Positions 8,376 to 16,288 are shown, numbered from the stretch's first letter. The stretch: DNA of 23,758 bases from an uncultured Clostridia bacterium (GCA_934465535.1 CAKSKV010000015.1:1-23758), one strand, 5' to 3'. Numbers and translations are program-made. The notes: generated by a model not told the origin, from the letters alone.

Positions 8376-8415
8376 CGGGCAATTGATCTCATTTTACATT
8401 TTATACGGCAAAAAT

Positions 8416-8480
8416 GCAAAACACGAAGAAGCAAAAAAATCCTGCGGCTTCTTGACTTACAGGCGTCTCTGCGCTAAACT
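8416..8480 (+). promoter_or_regulatory. Promoter of the cupin gene with shared upstream element
   Basis: TTGACT (8452-8457) and TAAACT (8475-8480) are spaced 17 bases apart. Upstream, GCAAAACACGAAGAAGC (8416-8432) is almost identical to a 17-base stretch at 22117-22133 before rplM, and both promoters also share GCTTCTTGAC around the -35 box. The AAGAAGC and GCTTCTT segments form an inverted repeat. It is divergent from the sngABC promoter about 75 bases away. Confidence 0.65.
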
Positions 8481-8578
8481 GTATTATATAAACCAAACCG
8501 GCAAACAGGCAGCCGCGAAGCTGTTGAAAACAGAATTGCCAAACAAGCGGGGACAAACCGAAAAAGGAGCGATGAAAA

Positions 8579-8962
8579 ATGGATAAAACACCGGTAAAAC
8601 TTAAGCTGGACGGCATAGATGCGCCGCAAAAGAGGGTACGCATAAAAAATGCGCCCGTAAGCGAAGTGTTTTCTTTATGCGAGCTTGTACAATACCAGGA
8701 GGGGCAGGTTGTAAGCCGTACTCTTGCCCAAAACGAAAACATGAGCCTTACCCTTTTTTCCTTTGACAAGGGGGAGGAAATAGGTACGCACTCCGCCGGA
8801 GGGGATGCGTTTTTAACCTGTCTTGACGGTAGCTGCCGCATTATTATTGATGAAACGGCCTATGAGCTTACCGTGGGACAAAGCATTGTTATGCCGGCGG
8901 GGCATCCGCACTCGGTTCATGCAGGTGAGCGCTTCAAAATGCTGCTTGCCGTAATAAAATAG
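8579..8962 (+). CDS. Small single-domain cupin protein
   Basis: This 127-residue protein is a single cupin beta-barrel. The first cupin motif appears as FDKGEEIGTHSAGGDAFLTC (about 59-78), with a His near 69 and no Glu-His pair of the full consensus. The second appears as MPAGHPHSV near 104-112, where the histidines would bind metal. Such proteins bind small molecules or act as simple metal-dependent enzymes; the substrate cannot be predicted. An AAAGGAG ribosome site lies about 10 bases upstream of the ATG; an earlier ATG at 8572 opens only a 4-codon frame. It has its own promoter and a strong terminator, so it is monocistronic. No functional link to the adjacent divergent defence cassette is visible. 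Confidence 0.85.
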   Translation: MDKTPVKLKLDGIDAPQKRVRIKNAPVSEVFSLCELVQYQEGQVVSRTLAQNENMSLTLFSFDKGEEIGTHSAGGDAFLTCLDGSCRIIIDETAYELTVGQSIVMPAGHPHSVHAGERFKMLLAVIK

Positions 8963-9015
8963 CCCCGTAAAGCACAAAGGAATTGCGAAGCATTAAAACT
9001 CGGATGACATATGCG

Positions 9016-9055
9016 CGGCCGGACGGACCTTGCGGTGCGTCCGGCCGGTATTTTT
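9016..9055 (+). terminator. Intrinsic terminator of the cupin gene
   Basis: Arms GGCCGGACG (9017-9025) and CGTCCGGCC (9038-9046) pair perfectly, with further ACC/GGT pairing inside. A T-run at 9051-9055 follows shortly after. It lies about 55 bases past the cupin stop codon. Confidence 0.85.
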
Positions 9056-9057
9056 GC

Positions 9058-9089
9058 AAAAAATGCCGGGTAAGGCGCACAAGCGCCGG
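9058..9089 (-). terminator. Probable terminator of the AEC transporter gene
   Basis: On the minus strand a GGCGC-TTGT-GCGCC hairpin (9074-9087), flanked by CCGG segments that can pair outside it, precedes a run of six T at 9058-9063. Several GC-rich self-complementary stretches between 9064 and 9120 could form alternative stems, so the exact fold is uncertain. Confidence 0.45.
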
Positions 9090-9148
9090 TGAGCGCGAAA
9101 GCGCCGCGAAATGCACGCAGCGCCTGTTATTTATTTTTATTTATTAAA

Positions 9149-10105
9149 TTAAAGCAGCTTAAGCAGCAGACTCATAAGCGGGATGGTAAAAAGAGAAAGC
9201 AGCGTAGCAATGCTGACACCGGCGCCCGCAAAGGCCACATCGCCTCCGTAACGCTGTGCCATCATGGAGGTTATGGAGGCCGACGGCATACACATCTGCA
9301 AAAAAGGAACGGCAACCAGCATTACATCGTCCAGAGGAATGATTTTTATAAGGCGCAGAGCATAAAAGCAAAGAAAAATTATTCCCGGCAGCACAAGCAA
9401 TCTCATACCCACGGCTATAAGCAGCTGCGGCCGCTTGAAAAGCCCTCGGAAATCAAAATGTGAAAGGTGCGCCCCCACAGTGAACATTGCAAGGGGCGTG
9501 ACCGTACCCGCCGTAAGCGAGCACACATCCAAAAGAAATTGGGGCATTACCTCGTTTGCGGAAAAAGCAAACAGTATCGCGCCCGCCGCGCAGGCAAGAA
9601 CGCCCGGGTTAAGCAGCGCTTTTTTTGCTCCGCCCTTTTGTCCCTTTGGTGCAAGCATTTTTACGCCCACCGTCCATGTAAGCACATTGTGGCACACCAC
9701 TATTCCGGTGCCGTACAGCACTGCCAGATCGCCCTGATCGCCGAAAACGCTTTTGAGCACGGGCAGACCCATGAACCCCACATTGCAAAATGCCGTCATG
9801 AATTTAAGAACACCCTTTACGGAAGCATCGGATTTTCTGAAGCAAAGGCATACGATTATAAACGATACCGCATACGCTATGATGCCAAGCAGCATTTCTA
9901 TGCCCAGATTAAGCAGAATATCGCGGTCAAAGCTGCGCAGAAAGGCGTTTATTATCATGGCAGGCTGTGCAATATACAGGGTAAAAAAAGACAGGCCGTC
10001 GGTAAAATCCGCAGGAACCAGACGCTTTTTTTCAAATATAAAGCCCGGCACCAGCAGCAGCACCATAGTAAACACGCCCGTTAATACAACACCGAATTCA
10101 GGCAT
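9149..10105 (-). CDS. Auxin efflux carrier (AEC) family permease
   Basis: This 318-residue protein is almost entirely hydrophobic, with about ten transmembrane helices, the usual size and layout for bacterial AEC transporters. Helpful signatures are FCNVGFMGLPVLKSVFGDQG around 127-146, the repeat-like TPLAMFTVGAHLS near 222-234, and a closing segment with MCMPSASITSMMAQRYGGD. The family belongs to the bile/arsenite/riboflavin transporter superfamily and exports or imports organic acids such as malate or malonate in bacteria; the substrate here is unknown. GGAGG lies about 9 bases before the ATG, and a TTGATA/TATAAT promoter lies about 160 bases upstream. It appears to be transcribed alone. 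Confidence 0.9.
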   Translation of the reverse strand: MPEFGVVLTGVFTMVLLLVPGFIFEKKRLVPADFTDGLSFFTLYIAQPAMIINAFLRSFDRDILLNLGIEMLLGIIAYAVSFIIVCLCFRKSDASVKGVLKFMTAFCNVGFMGLPVLKSVFGDQGDLAVLYGTGIVVCHNVLTWTVGVKMLAPKGQKGGAKKALLNPGVLACAAGAILFAFSANEVMPQFLLDVCSLTAGTVTPLAMFTVGAHLSHFDFRGLFKRPQLLIAVGMRLLVLPGIIFLCFYALRLIKIIPLDDVMLVAVPFLQMCMPSASITSMMAQRYGGDVAFAGAGVSIATLLSLFTIPLMSLLLKLL

Positions 10106-10266
10106 CCGTTGTTCCTCCGTAATACTCGCTCCCGTATCTGCAATTGCAATAAAGACCGGGTATTTATTTTTTGTATCTATTTTTTATTTCCGTTTTCTCT
10201 GTCCGCAAGCCGATTTTATAAAAAACACTTCGGCATATTACGGCATTTTTAAGCGCGAATACGGGA

Positions 10267-10295
10267 ATTATATCATGCTTTGCAGGGTTTATCAA
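10267..10295 (-). promoter_or_regulatory. Promoter of the AEC transporter gene
   Basis: On the minus strand TTGATA (10290-10295) and TATAAT (10267-10272) are 17 bases apart, with TGA making an extended -10. The implied leader is about 155 bases and AT-rich. Confidence 0.8.
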
Positions 10296-10342
10296 TAAAA
10301 GATAAACACAAACGGCCAAATGACAAACAAAAGAAGCAAACT

Positions 10343-10402
10343 AAAAGCAGACCGGACGCAAAGAGCGCTTTAAGGGTGCCCGCTGCGCCGCGTCTGCTTT
10401 TT
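10343..10402. terminator. Large bidirectional terminator-like hairpin
   Basis: AAAAGCAGAC (10343-10352) pairs with GTCTGCTTTT (10392-10401) around a 39-base GC-rich interior that continues the pairing imperfectly. Each strand ends in a T-run. It lies about 100 bases past the stop of the lipoprotein gene (minus) and just upstream of the AEC promoter, so it likely terminates the flippase-lipoprotein transcript. The remaining sequence from 10403 to 10502 shows nothing recognisable. Confidence 0.6.
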
Positions 10403-10502
10403 GATCAAAGCCGCGCTTTATTTTGTAAAATGTATGTGCTTTTAAATTTATAATGCAGCCATTACGGTTTTTTACGGATAATATCAAATATCAGCTGCCG
10501 TA

Positions 10503-11042
10503 TCAGCGCATCTTTTCATATGCCTGCTCAAAGTTTACAAGCACATAGTCATCTCCGAAAATGTTAAAATCATAATAGTAGGCATAGCCCTTGTTTCCGT
10601 AAAGCGCCTCCACCGTAATTGTAAAATCGTACGCCTGGGTATTATGCTTTGCCCCTATTATATACTGGAAAACCACACCCTCATTGCGCTGCGTAAGAGT
10701 GGAATGCGCCGCTGCACCATCGGTATCGGCAGGTACGCCGTAGACGGAAAAGGCGGAAACCAGCTTTTCGCTCTGAGCGCTGTTGAGGGCAAAATTGGTT
10801 GCAAAATCAAAGGATATATACTTGAGCTTTTCTTTGCTGCCCATTTTTTCATCCACAATATAATTAAGCATTGCATCGGTTGCGGCTATATACGCCTTGG
10901 TTATGCCGTCCGCATTTTCCTGCTCCGCCTTTTCTTTAAGAATGTTGTGGGCAGGCAGCACGGCGGGAGTTTTTGTTTTTCCGCAGCCCGCAAGGGCAAA
11001 TGCCATAATAATGCACAGCATAATGGTGATGATTTTTTTCAT
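10503..11042 (-). CDS. Small lipoprotein of unknown function
   Basis: This 179-residue protein has a lipoprotein signal peptide, MKKI followed by a hydrophobic stretch ending in the lipobox LAGC, with the lipidated cysteine at residue 20. The mature part of about 160 residues has mixed alpha/beta character and no motif I recognise; it includes a helical segment around 35-60 and an aromatic-rich C-terminus (YGNKGYAYYYDFNIFGDDYV). It should be anchored to the outer face of the membrane. A near-ideal AAGGAGG lies before the ATG. It follows the flippase gene by 91 bases without a visible promoter or terminator, suggesting co-transcription and perhaps a shared role in cell-surface polymer export. 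That functional link is inferred only from position. Confidence 0.8.
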   Translation of the reverse strand: MKKIITIMLCIIMAFALAGCGKTKTPAVLPAHNILKEKAEQENADGITKAYIAATDAMLNYIVDEKMGSKEKLKYISFDFATNFALNSAQSEKLVSAFSVYGVPADTDGAAAHSTLTQRNEGVVFQYIIGAKHNTQAYDFTITVEALYGNKGYAYYYDFNIFGDDYVLVNFEQAYEKMR

Positions 11043-11133
11043 AAATACCTCCTTGACCCCCTTGCGGGCGCCGATATACGGAAATTTAATAATGCTCCGT
11101 GTTATCGAATTGGTTTATTTTTTGCCGTTTGTT

Positions 11134-12780
11134 TTATCTTTTATCTTTTCGCTTTTTATAAAGCTCAAGGCTTTTTTTGTATCTTCCTGCGCCGCTCGAC
11201 GCATCCTGCCGGTCCATCGTTTTATCGTTTTTGCCGCTTTTATTGCCTGCCTCCGGCTCTTTCTCCTCCTGCGGCGTATTCAGCTCGCTTTCAAGGGCAA
11301 GCGCCTCCCCGCACTCCGGCGCGGCGCCGATTTCCGCCTCAATTTCCGGGGCGGCTGATACTGCGGCTTTTTTTACGCTTAAGCCGTCCCTTTTGAACAG
11401 ACGGCGGATGCTGATGATAAGCGGCTTGAAGTTAAAGGCAGTTACTGCCAGTGCCAGCGCAATTTCAATAAGCAGCCAGTGCTTTACCTCCAGCAGCATT
11501 ACCGCGCACTGAACGCCGAGCACCGCAGTATTTAAGCAAACACGAGGCAGATGCGTATTGAAGGGGATAAACCGTCTTGTGTTGAAATAGCGCAGCCAGA
11601 ATATGGTGAAATAGCTGACAAATGTGGCAACGGTGGCTCCGTTTACGCCAAGGCGCGGTATAAGCAGGGCATTAAGCGCAATATTAAGTATTGCGCCTAC
11701 AAGCGAGGTCCACATGGAATTTACGCTCTTTTTTTCGCAGATATACACCGTGCTCTGGAAGGTGACTATACAGTTAAAGGCAGTGGCCGTTATAAGTATG
11801 GGCATATAGCGCCAGCCCTCCGCATATGCGGGGTTGTTATAGGTAAGAAGATGCATGGCGGTTTTTGACAGCATTATAAGCACCGAAGCGCCTATAAACA
11901 CTATTGACTGGAAGGAATAGAATACCTTGCCGAAAAAGTCGCTGCGGGTGGCGCGATCCTCGCTTACCGCCGACATCTGCCATGCATCGGCAAAAACCAT
12001 GGATACAAGCACAAGTATGGTGGGAATTTTATACGCCACTACATAAAGCCCGTTTTCAAAGTCTCCCAGCATATATTTTACCATGTAGCGGTCGGAGACA
12101 TTTGTGATCCACCAAAGAATGGTGGTGGGTATAAGCGGTATGCTGTATTTGAGCATTCCTTGGGTAAGGGTGCGGTTAAGCTGACGGAAACGAAGATAAT
12201 TCCACAGCCGGCACACCGTAAAGAGGAACAGCGTGCACAGGGCATCGGCAAGCACGGTGGACATAAGATACCCGGTGACATGCATATTCAGTCCTACAAG
12301 GAAAAGGATATTAAAGCCGATGGTAAGCAGGGTATTGAGTATGCCGTCAAAGGCAAAAAGCTTTACATGGCCCTGCGAGCGCACAAATTGCAGACACAAA
12401 GAATGCATGCCGGAGGCCAATACATACACAAGAATTACGGGAATGTATGCATCTACGCCGTCTTTAAGCAAAAGCAGCGCCGGAGAACACAGAAGCAGCG
12501 CGGCAAAGCCTATGGAAATAGTGGTAAAGCCGGTGGTAAATACTGCGGCCTTATCCTCATGCTTATCCATTCCGAAGCGCATTACGGCATTTGCAATGCT
12601 GACGGTAAAAACGGGTATGAGCAGATTGGCCGTCTGCATTACAAGGTCGGCTATGCTGTACTGCTCCGGCGAAAGGATTTTTGTATAAAGCGGCGTGAGC
12701 AGCAGCACAAGCAGCTTTGAAGCAAATGTACCTATTGCAAAAACAATGGTATTTGTTAATAAGCGTTTATATTTATTCAT
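11134..12780 (-). CDS. Polysaccharide flippase of the Wzx/MurJ-like MOP family
   Basis: This 548-residue integral membrane protein has about 12-14 transmembrane helices and the standard start of the family (KRLLTNTIVFAIGTFASKLLVLLLTPLYTKILSPEQYSIADL, residues 5-46). Such proteins move lipid-linked sugar repeat units across the membrane for capsule, teichoic or exopolysaccharide assembly. After the last membrane helix (about residue 450) comes a hydrophilic tail of about 90 residues, Glu/Ala/Pro-rich and then very basic, ending KKRKDKR. This tail is unusual for the family. No glycosyltransferases are adjacent, so the polymer cannot be inferred. The ATG has a poor ribosome site, with a GGGG about 25 bases upstream across a small GACGC/GCGTC hairpin. 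The promoter is at 12838-12866. Confidence 0.88.
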   Translation of the reverse strand: MNKYKRLLTNTIVFAIGTFASKLLVLLLTPLYTKILSPEQYSIADLVMQTANLLIPVFTVSIANAVMRFGMDKHEDKAAVFTTGFTTISIGFAALLLCSPALLLLKDGVDAYIPVILVYVLASGMHSLCLQFVRSQGHVKLFAFDGILNTLLTIGFNILFLVGLNMHVTGYLMSTVLADALCTLFLFTVCRLWNYLRFRQLNRTLTQGMLKYSIPLIPTTILWWITNVSDRYMVKYMLGDFENGLYVVAYKIPTILVLVSMVFADAWQMSAVSEDRATRSDFFGKVFYSFQSIVFIGASVLIMLSKTAMHLLTYNNPAYAEGWRYMPILITATAFNCIVTFQSTVYICEKKSVNSMWTSLVGAILNIALNALLIPRLGVNGATVATFVSYFTIFWLRYFNTRRFIPFNTHLPRVCLNTAVLGVQCAVMLLEVKHWLLIEIALALAVTAFNFKPLIISIRRLFKRDGLSVKKAAVSAAPEIEAEIGAAPECGEALALESELNTPQEEKEPEAGNKSGKNDKTMDRQDASSGAGRYKKSLELYKKRKDKR

Positions 12781-12837
12781 TCCAAGGCCGCAGACGCTGC
12801 GTCCCCTTTCATATTATAAAAAACAGTCCTTTAAGGT

Positions 12838-12866
12838 ATTATACCCGTTATGCCCGCGATTGTAAA
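12838..12866 (-). promoter_or_regulatory. Promoter of the flippase-lipoprotein operon
   Basis: On the minus strand TTTACA (12861-12866) and TATAAT (12838-12843) are 17 bases apart. The -35 box overlaps the end of a short GCCC-CTTC-GGGC hairpin that directly follows the HAD gene stop and may act as its weak terminator. The leader is about 50 bases. Confidence 0.8.
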
Positions 12867-12880
12867 GCCCGAAGGGGCGT

Positions 12881-13696
12881 TTATCTATCCGCATTCTTTT
12901 CGGCAAGGATGTGCTCGTATATAAACCTGGCCTCACCGTCGCTGTCGCAGGAAGCGCACATATATTTTGCCGCTTTTTTTGCCTCCTCCACCGCATTTGC
13001 CACGGCCACGGAGCAGCCGGCATATTCCAGCATTGCAACATCGTTTCGGGCATCGCCGAAGGCCATTACCTCCTCGCGCGCTATTCCCATGCTTTTTGCA
13101 AGATAATCAAGCGTGCGCCCCTTGTTTACGGAGATATTCATAAACTCAAGGTATTCCGGCTTGCTTACGGTTATCTCCAGCCTTCCGGCAAAAAGGCGGC
13201 GGGCTTCCGCAAGCCGCTGCGGCACAAGCTCTCTGTTCATTATGAGTATTATTTTGGTTGTGGGCTTGCTTAAACACTGCGAAAGCGGACGATGCGTTGC
13301 CACCGCCGCCGTGCCGGTATGCTTTCTGTACACCTCGGCTTCCTCATCATATTCCTGAGTATATAAAACATCATCAAGATATATTTGGCTGTGGCAGCCC
13401 CATTTTTCCGCAAGCGCCAGCACATCCAGCGCATCGGCGTTTTGCAGCGGGCAATGATACAGCTGCTTCCCCGTTACGGGATCCACTATCATGGCTCCGT
13501 TATAAACAATTACCGGATCGGTAAGCTCCAGCATGGAAACATAGCTTTTGGCGGAATCGTACATTCTGCCGGTGCAGATGGTGAACTTTACGCCACTGCT
13601 GCGCACTTTGTTTATAATATCCAAAGAATAGCTGCTTACTTTTCGCGAAGAATCAAGCAGTGTATCGTCCATATCGGTTGCTATAAGCTTAATCAT
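12881..13696 (-). CDS. Cof-type HAD family phosphatase
   Basis: This 271-residue soluble protein carries the HAD hydrolase motifs in order: motif I DMDDTLLDS with nucleophile D8 and D10, motif II T42 in CTGR, motif III K192 in NKG, and motif IV GDARNDVAM (214-222) with D215 and D219 for magnesium. A cap domain of the C2B type lies between motifs II and III. Length and layout match Cof/YbiV-like phosphatases, which dephosphorylate sugar phosphates, FMN or pyridoxal phosphate with broad specificity; the substrate here cannot be told. It lies 87 bases after uvrC in the same direction with its own GGGAG ribosome site. No promoter is visible in that gap, so it is probably co-transcribed with uvrC. 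Confidence 0.93.
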   Translation of the reverse strand: MIKLIATDMDDTLLDSSRKVSSYSLDIINKVRSSGVKFTICTGRMYDSAKSYVSMLELTDPVIVYNGAMIVDPVTGKQLYHCPLQNADALDVLALAEKWGCHSQIYLDDVLYTQEYDEEAEVYRKHTGTAAVATHRPLSQCLSKPTTKIILIMNRELVPQRLAEARRLFAGRLEITVSKPEYLEFMNISVNKGRTLDYLAKSMGIAREEVMAFGDARNDVAMLEYAGCSVAVANAVEEAKKAAKYMCASCDSDGEARFIYEHILAEKNADR

Positions 13697-13783
13697 GTTT
13701 TATCTCCCGTAATTATGTTTGTATTTTCTGCCGTTTATGCAGCATTGCGCGCCCGCGCGGTCTTGCAGCCGCTTCTGCCGTCC

Positions 13784-15697
13784 TTATACCGTGCCGCCGT
13801 CTGTATCTTCACCGGAATCATTTTCCCCGTCTTCAAAGCACGGCACATCCTGCTGCCCGGTCTCCCGTGCGCTGCGGGCGGCAAAAAAGTCATACACCGA
13901 TGCCGCAGCGGCAGCATTCATGCCGGGAAGCGCAGCCAGCTCCTCCTTTGAAGCCCTGCTTATGGCGCTGACCGACCCGTATTTTGCAAACAGCAGCTGC
14001 TTGCGCTTTGCTCCCACTCCCGCAACGGAATCCAGCACCGAAAGCAGGCTGCGCTTGCTTCTGAGCGCGCGGTGATAAGTGATGGCAAAGCGGTGTGCCT
14101 CGTCACGCACGGTTTGCAGCAGCTGCACCGCAAGAGCCTCCGTGCCCGGCACCACCGGCTCGGAGCAGCCGGGAAGATATATTTCCTCCAGACGCTTTGC
14201 AAGGCCTATAACATTGAGATGCAGCCCCAGCTCTTCCAGCACCCCGCAGGCGCTGGAAAGCTGCCCCTTTCCGCCGTCTATTACCACAAGATCCGGGATA
14301 ACATCAAAGCTGTCCCCCGTTTCATCGGTTTTGAGGCGGGAAAAGCGCCTGCGCACCACCTCCGCCATGGAGGCGAAATCGTTGTTGCCCTCCACGGAGC
14401 GTATCTTGAAGCGCCGGTACTGCCTGGGCTGCGGAACGCCGTCCGTAAGCACCACCATGGAGGCCACGGTATCGGTGCCCTGTATATGGGATATATCGTA
14501 GCATTCTATCCTGCGCGGAAGTCCGGGCAAATGCAGAATACTTTTCAGCTCCGTAAGCCCCTTTATCACCCTTTCTCTGCGAGCAAGCTCTGCGCGCAGG
14601 GATTTTTCCATTGTTTCGCGGCCGTTTTCCTGCCCCAAGCGGACAATTGCCGCCTTATCTCCGCGCTGCGGAACATGCAGGCTTACGGCATGCGCGGAAA
14701 GCCTGCGCAGATGCTCCTGCACCGCCTCCTGCGAAGGACACGGGCCGTCCAGCAGTATTTCGGGAGGTATTTCCTCCTTTGCGTACCGCTGAAGCAGGTA
14801 CTGCTCCCGCAGTTCCTCCTCCGCAGATGCAGTATCCGGGAATTCATCGGTATGCACGGATATCAGCCGACCCGCACGCACGGCAATGCAAACGAACACG
14901 GCATATCCCTGCGACAGCGTAAGGGTGACGGCGTCAAGATCGCACTTTTTGGGCAAAACGGCCTTCTGCGACCGATCCAGCCGGTCAAGCTGCGCTGCTC
15001 TGTCCCTGTACTGCGCCGCCTTTTCATAATCCATGCGCTCGCTTGCAAGGTACATTTTGTTTTCAAAGAGTGTTTTTATTCCGTTATACCCCGAATCAAA
15101 CAGCTGCTTTACGCCGCGCACAAGCCCGTTATAATCTTCTTTTTTATATTCTTCGCGGCAGGGACCGGCGCATTTGCCTATTTCATAACGCACGCAGGGG
15201 CGTATTTTCCCCTTTCGCGCATTTATATCAAGATTGCACGAGCGCAGGGGATATTCGGAAATTACCGCCTCCGCAATATCGCGGGCAAGCCCCGCCCCGA
15301 AAAACGGGCCGAAATAAAGCGCTCCGTCATGCACGAGACGCCGTGCTACGGTAAGCGCCGGATACGCATCCGCGGTATTGAGCCGCAGATACGGATAGCC
15401 CTTATCGTCCTTAAGCAGGATATTGTAATAGGGCTTATTCTTTTTTATAAGATTATTCTCAAGCAGCAGGGCCTCCAGCTCGGAATCCGCCACGATATAG
15501 GATATATCCTCCACGCTGTCCACAAGCGCGCGCGTTTTGGCGTTAAGCCCCCCGGGAGAATGAAAATAGCTGCGCACCCGGTTTGCAAGGTTTTTTGCCT
15601 TGCCCACATAAATTATCTGTCCGCCGCTGTTTTTCATTATATATACGCCGGGACGGTCGGGAAGCAGCCTGAGCGTTCTGTTTATTTTTTCATTCAT
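13784..15697 (-). CDS. uvrC: Excinuclease ABC subunit C
   Basis: This 637-residue protein is the dual-incision nuclease of nucleotide excision repair, cutting damaged DNA on both sides of a lesion after UvrA/UvrB loading. The GIY-YIG domain is at the N-terminus (GVYIMKNSGGQIIYVGKAKNL, about 17-37), with a UVR motif for UvrB contact near 200-235 (ENKMYLASERMDYEKAAQYRD). The RNase H-like domain follows, with YDISHIQG and VVIDGGKGQL supplying catalytic acids and HRFAITYHR a conserved histidine. Tandem helix-hairpin-helix motifs lie near the C-terminus (VAGVGAKRKQLL and ALPGMNAAAA). The length is slightly above average because of an acidic C-terminal tail. No uvrA or uvrB is in the window. The ribosome site is weak. 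It follows the ArsR gene by 74 bases that contain a hairpin. Confidence 0.97.
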   Translation of the reverse strand: MNEKINRTLRLLPDRPGVYIMKNSGGQIIYVGKAKNLANRVRSYFHSPGGLNAKTRALVDSVEDISYIVADSELEALLLENNLIKKNKPYYNILLKDDKGYPYLRLNTADAYPALTVARRLVHDGALYFGPFFGAGLARDIAEAVISEYPLRSCNLDINARKGKIRPCVRYEIGKCAGPCREEYKKEDYNGLVRGVKQLFDSGYNGIKTLFENKMYLASERMDYEKAAQYRDRAAQLDRLDRSQKAVLPKKCDLDAVTLTLSQGYAVFVCIAVRAGRLISVHTDEFPDTASAEEELREQYLLQRYAKEEIPPEILLDGPCPSQEAVQEHLRRLSAHAVSLHVPQRGDKAAIVRLGQENGRETMEKSLRAELARRERVIKGLTELKSILHLPGLPRRIECYDISHIQGTDTVASMVVLTDGVPQPRQYRRFKIRSVEGNNDFASMAEVVRRRFSRLKTDETGDSFDVIPDLVVIDGGKGQLSSACGVLEELGLHLNVIGLAKRLEEIYLPGCSEPVVPGTEALAVQLLQTVRDEAHRFAITYHRALRSKRSLLSVLDSVAGVGAKRKQLLFAKYGSVSAISRASKEELAALPGMNAAAAASVYDFFAARSARETGQQDVPCFEDGENDSGEDTDGGTV

Positions 15698-15746
15698 AGC
15701 TTTTGTTCACTGTCCGTTATGCCAAGCATCCGAAAAATACATGAGA

Positions 15747-15774
15747 TAAAATGCATGGCACAGCATGCATTTTA
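15747..15774 (-). terminator. Hairpin at the arsR stop codon, possible partial terminator before uvrC
   Basis: TAAAATGCATG (15747-15757) and CATGCATTTTA (15764-15774) form perfect 11-base arms around a 6-base loop. The right arm includes the arsR stop codon. On the minus strand it ends in TTTT(A), with another T-rich stretch about 10 bases on. It could reduce read-through from arsR into uvrC or protect the arsR transcript. Confidence 0.55.
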
Positions 15775-16122
15775 CAGCTCGGAAAGATGCAGCATTCCCT
15801 GAAGGAGCACCTGACCTATATGCTCATCATCAAGGGAATAATACACGACCTTTCCCTCCCTGCGGTAGCGGATAAGGCGGGAATTGCGAAGGGTCTTTAG
15901 CTGATGGGAAACGGTGGACTGATTCATACCCAGGGTAGCGGAAATATCGCACACGCACATTTCCTCCATGGACAGCAGATAAAGGATCTTGAGCCGGGAC
16001 ATATCGGAAAACAGCTTGTAGAAATCCACCAGCCGCATAAGGCTGCGGTCGTCCATAAGCTTATCCTGCATAGCCTCCACCTGTTCGGGATGCATTACCG
16101 TCTGAATACGATTCTCGCTCAT
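15772..16122 (-). CDS. ArsR/SmtB family metal-responsive repressor
   Basis: This 116-residue winged-helix repressor has its recognition helix in NQSTVSHQLKTLRNSRLI (67-84) and its wing in YRREGKVVYYSL. Both metal-binding regions of the family are recognisable. The alpha-3 site appears as MCVCD with C56 and C58, as in CadC. The alpha-5 site appears as D99, H101, H112 and E115, with the same spacing as SmtB D104/H106/H117/E120. No cysteine is present in the N-terminal arm, so a CadC-type four-cysteine site cannot form. A zinc-class (Zn, Co, Cd) response is likely; metal binding would release it from DNA. No metal transporter is adjacent. It sits first in a row with uvrC and the HAD phosphatase. 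A consensus promoter at 16260-16288 precedes it and may be autoregulated. Confidence 0.93.
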   Translation of the reverse strand: MSENRIQTVMHPEQVEAMQDKLMDDRSLMRLVDFYKLFSDMSRLKILYLLSMEEMCVCDISATLGMNQSTVSHQLKTLRNSRLIRYRREGKVVYYSLDDEHIGQVLLQGMLHLSEL

Positions 16123-16190
16123 ATTCCTTTACCACCTTTTACGATTTATACTTATACGCCGCCCTCAGCCAACGGGATATGCACGCACAC

Positions 16191-16219
16191 AAAAAAGACC
16201 GGCTGCCTGCCGCGCAGGC
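16191..16219 (-). promoter_or_regulatory. Attenuator-like hairpin in the arsR leader
   Basis: In the roughly 130-base leader of arsR the minus strand has a GCCTGC-GCG-GCAGGC hairpin (16205-16219), then AGCCGG, then TCTTTTTT. This resembles an intrinsic terminator placed between promoter and gene. The 6-base gap between stem and T-run weakens the case unless alternative pairing with CCGGC occurs. Confidence 0.45.
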
Positions 16220-16259
16220 TTCAAATGAAAGCACGCGCATACAGGCATATGTTATTTTT

Positions 16260-16288
16260 ATTATAAATTTGCCGGGCGGCTTTGTCAA
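16260..16288 (-). promoter_or_regulatory. Consensus promoter of arsR
   Basis: On the minus strand TTGACA (16283-16288) and TATAAT (16260-16265) are both perfect and 17 bases apart. The spacer contains the dyad GCCG-CC-CGGC, well placed to be a repressor operator. AT-rich repeats follow upstream towards the ispE stop codon. Confidence 0.9.

Noticed and set aside
8572..8586. Upstream ATG before the cupin gene
   Set aside because: It opens a frame of only four codons ending in TAA, so the ATG at 8579 is the start.
14072..15802. 576-codon open frame on the plus strand opposite uvrC
   Set aside because: It is an antisense shadow of uvrC, which has all its domains. The shadow shows no family motif, is rich in unlikely residue mixes and has no ribosome site.
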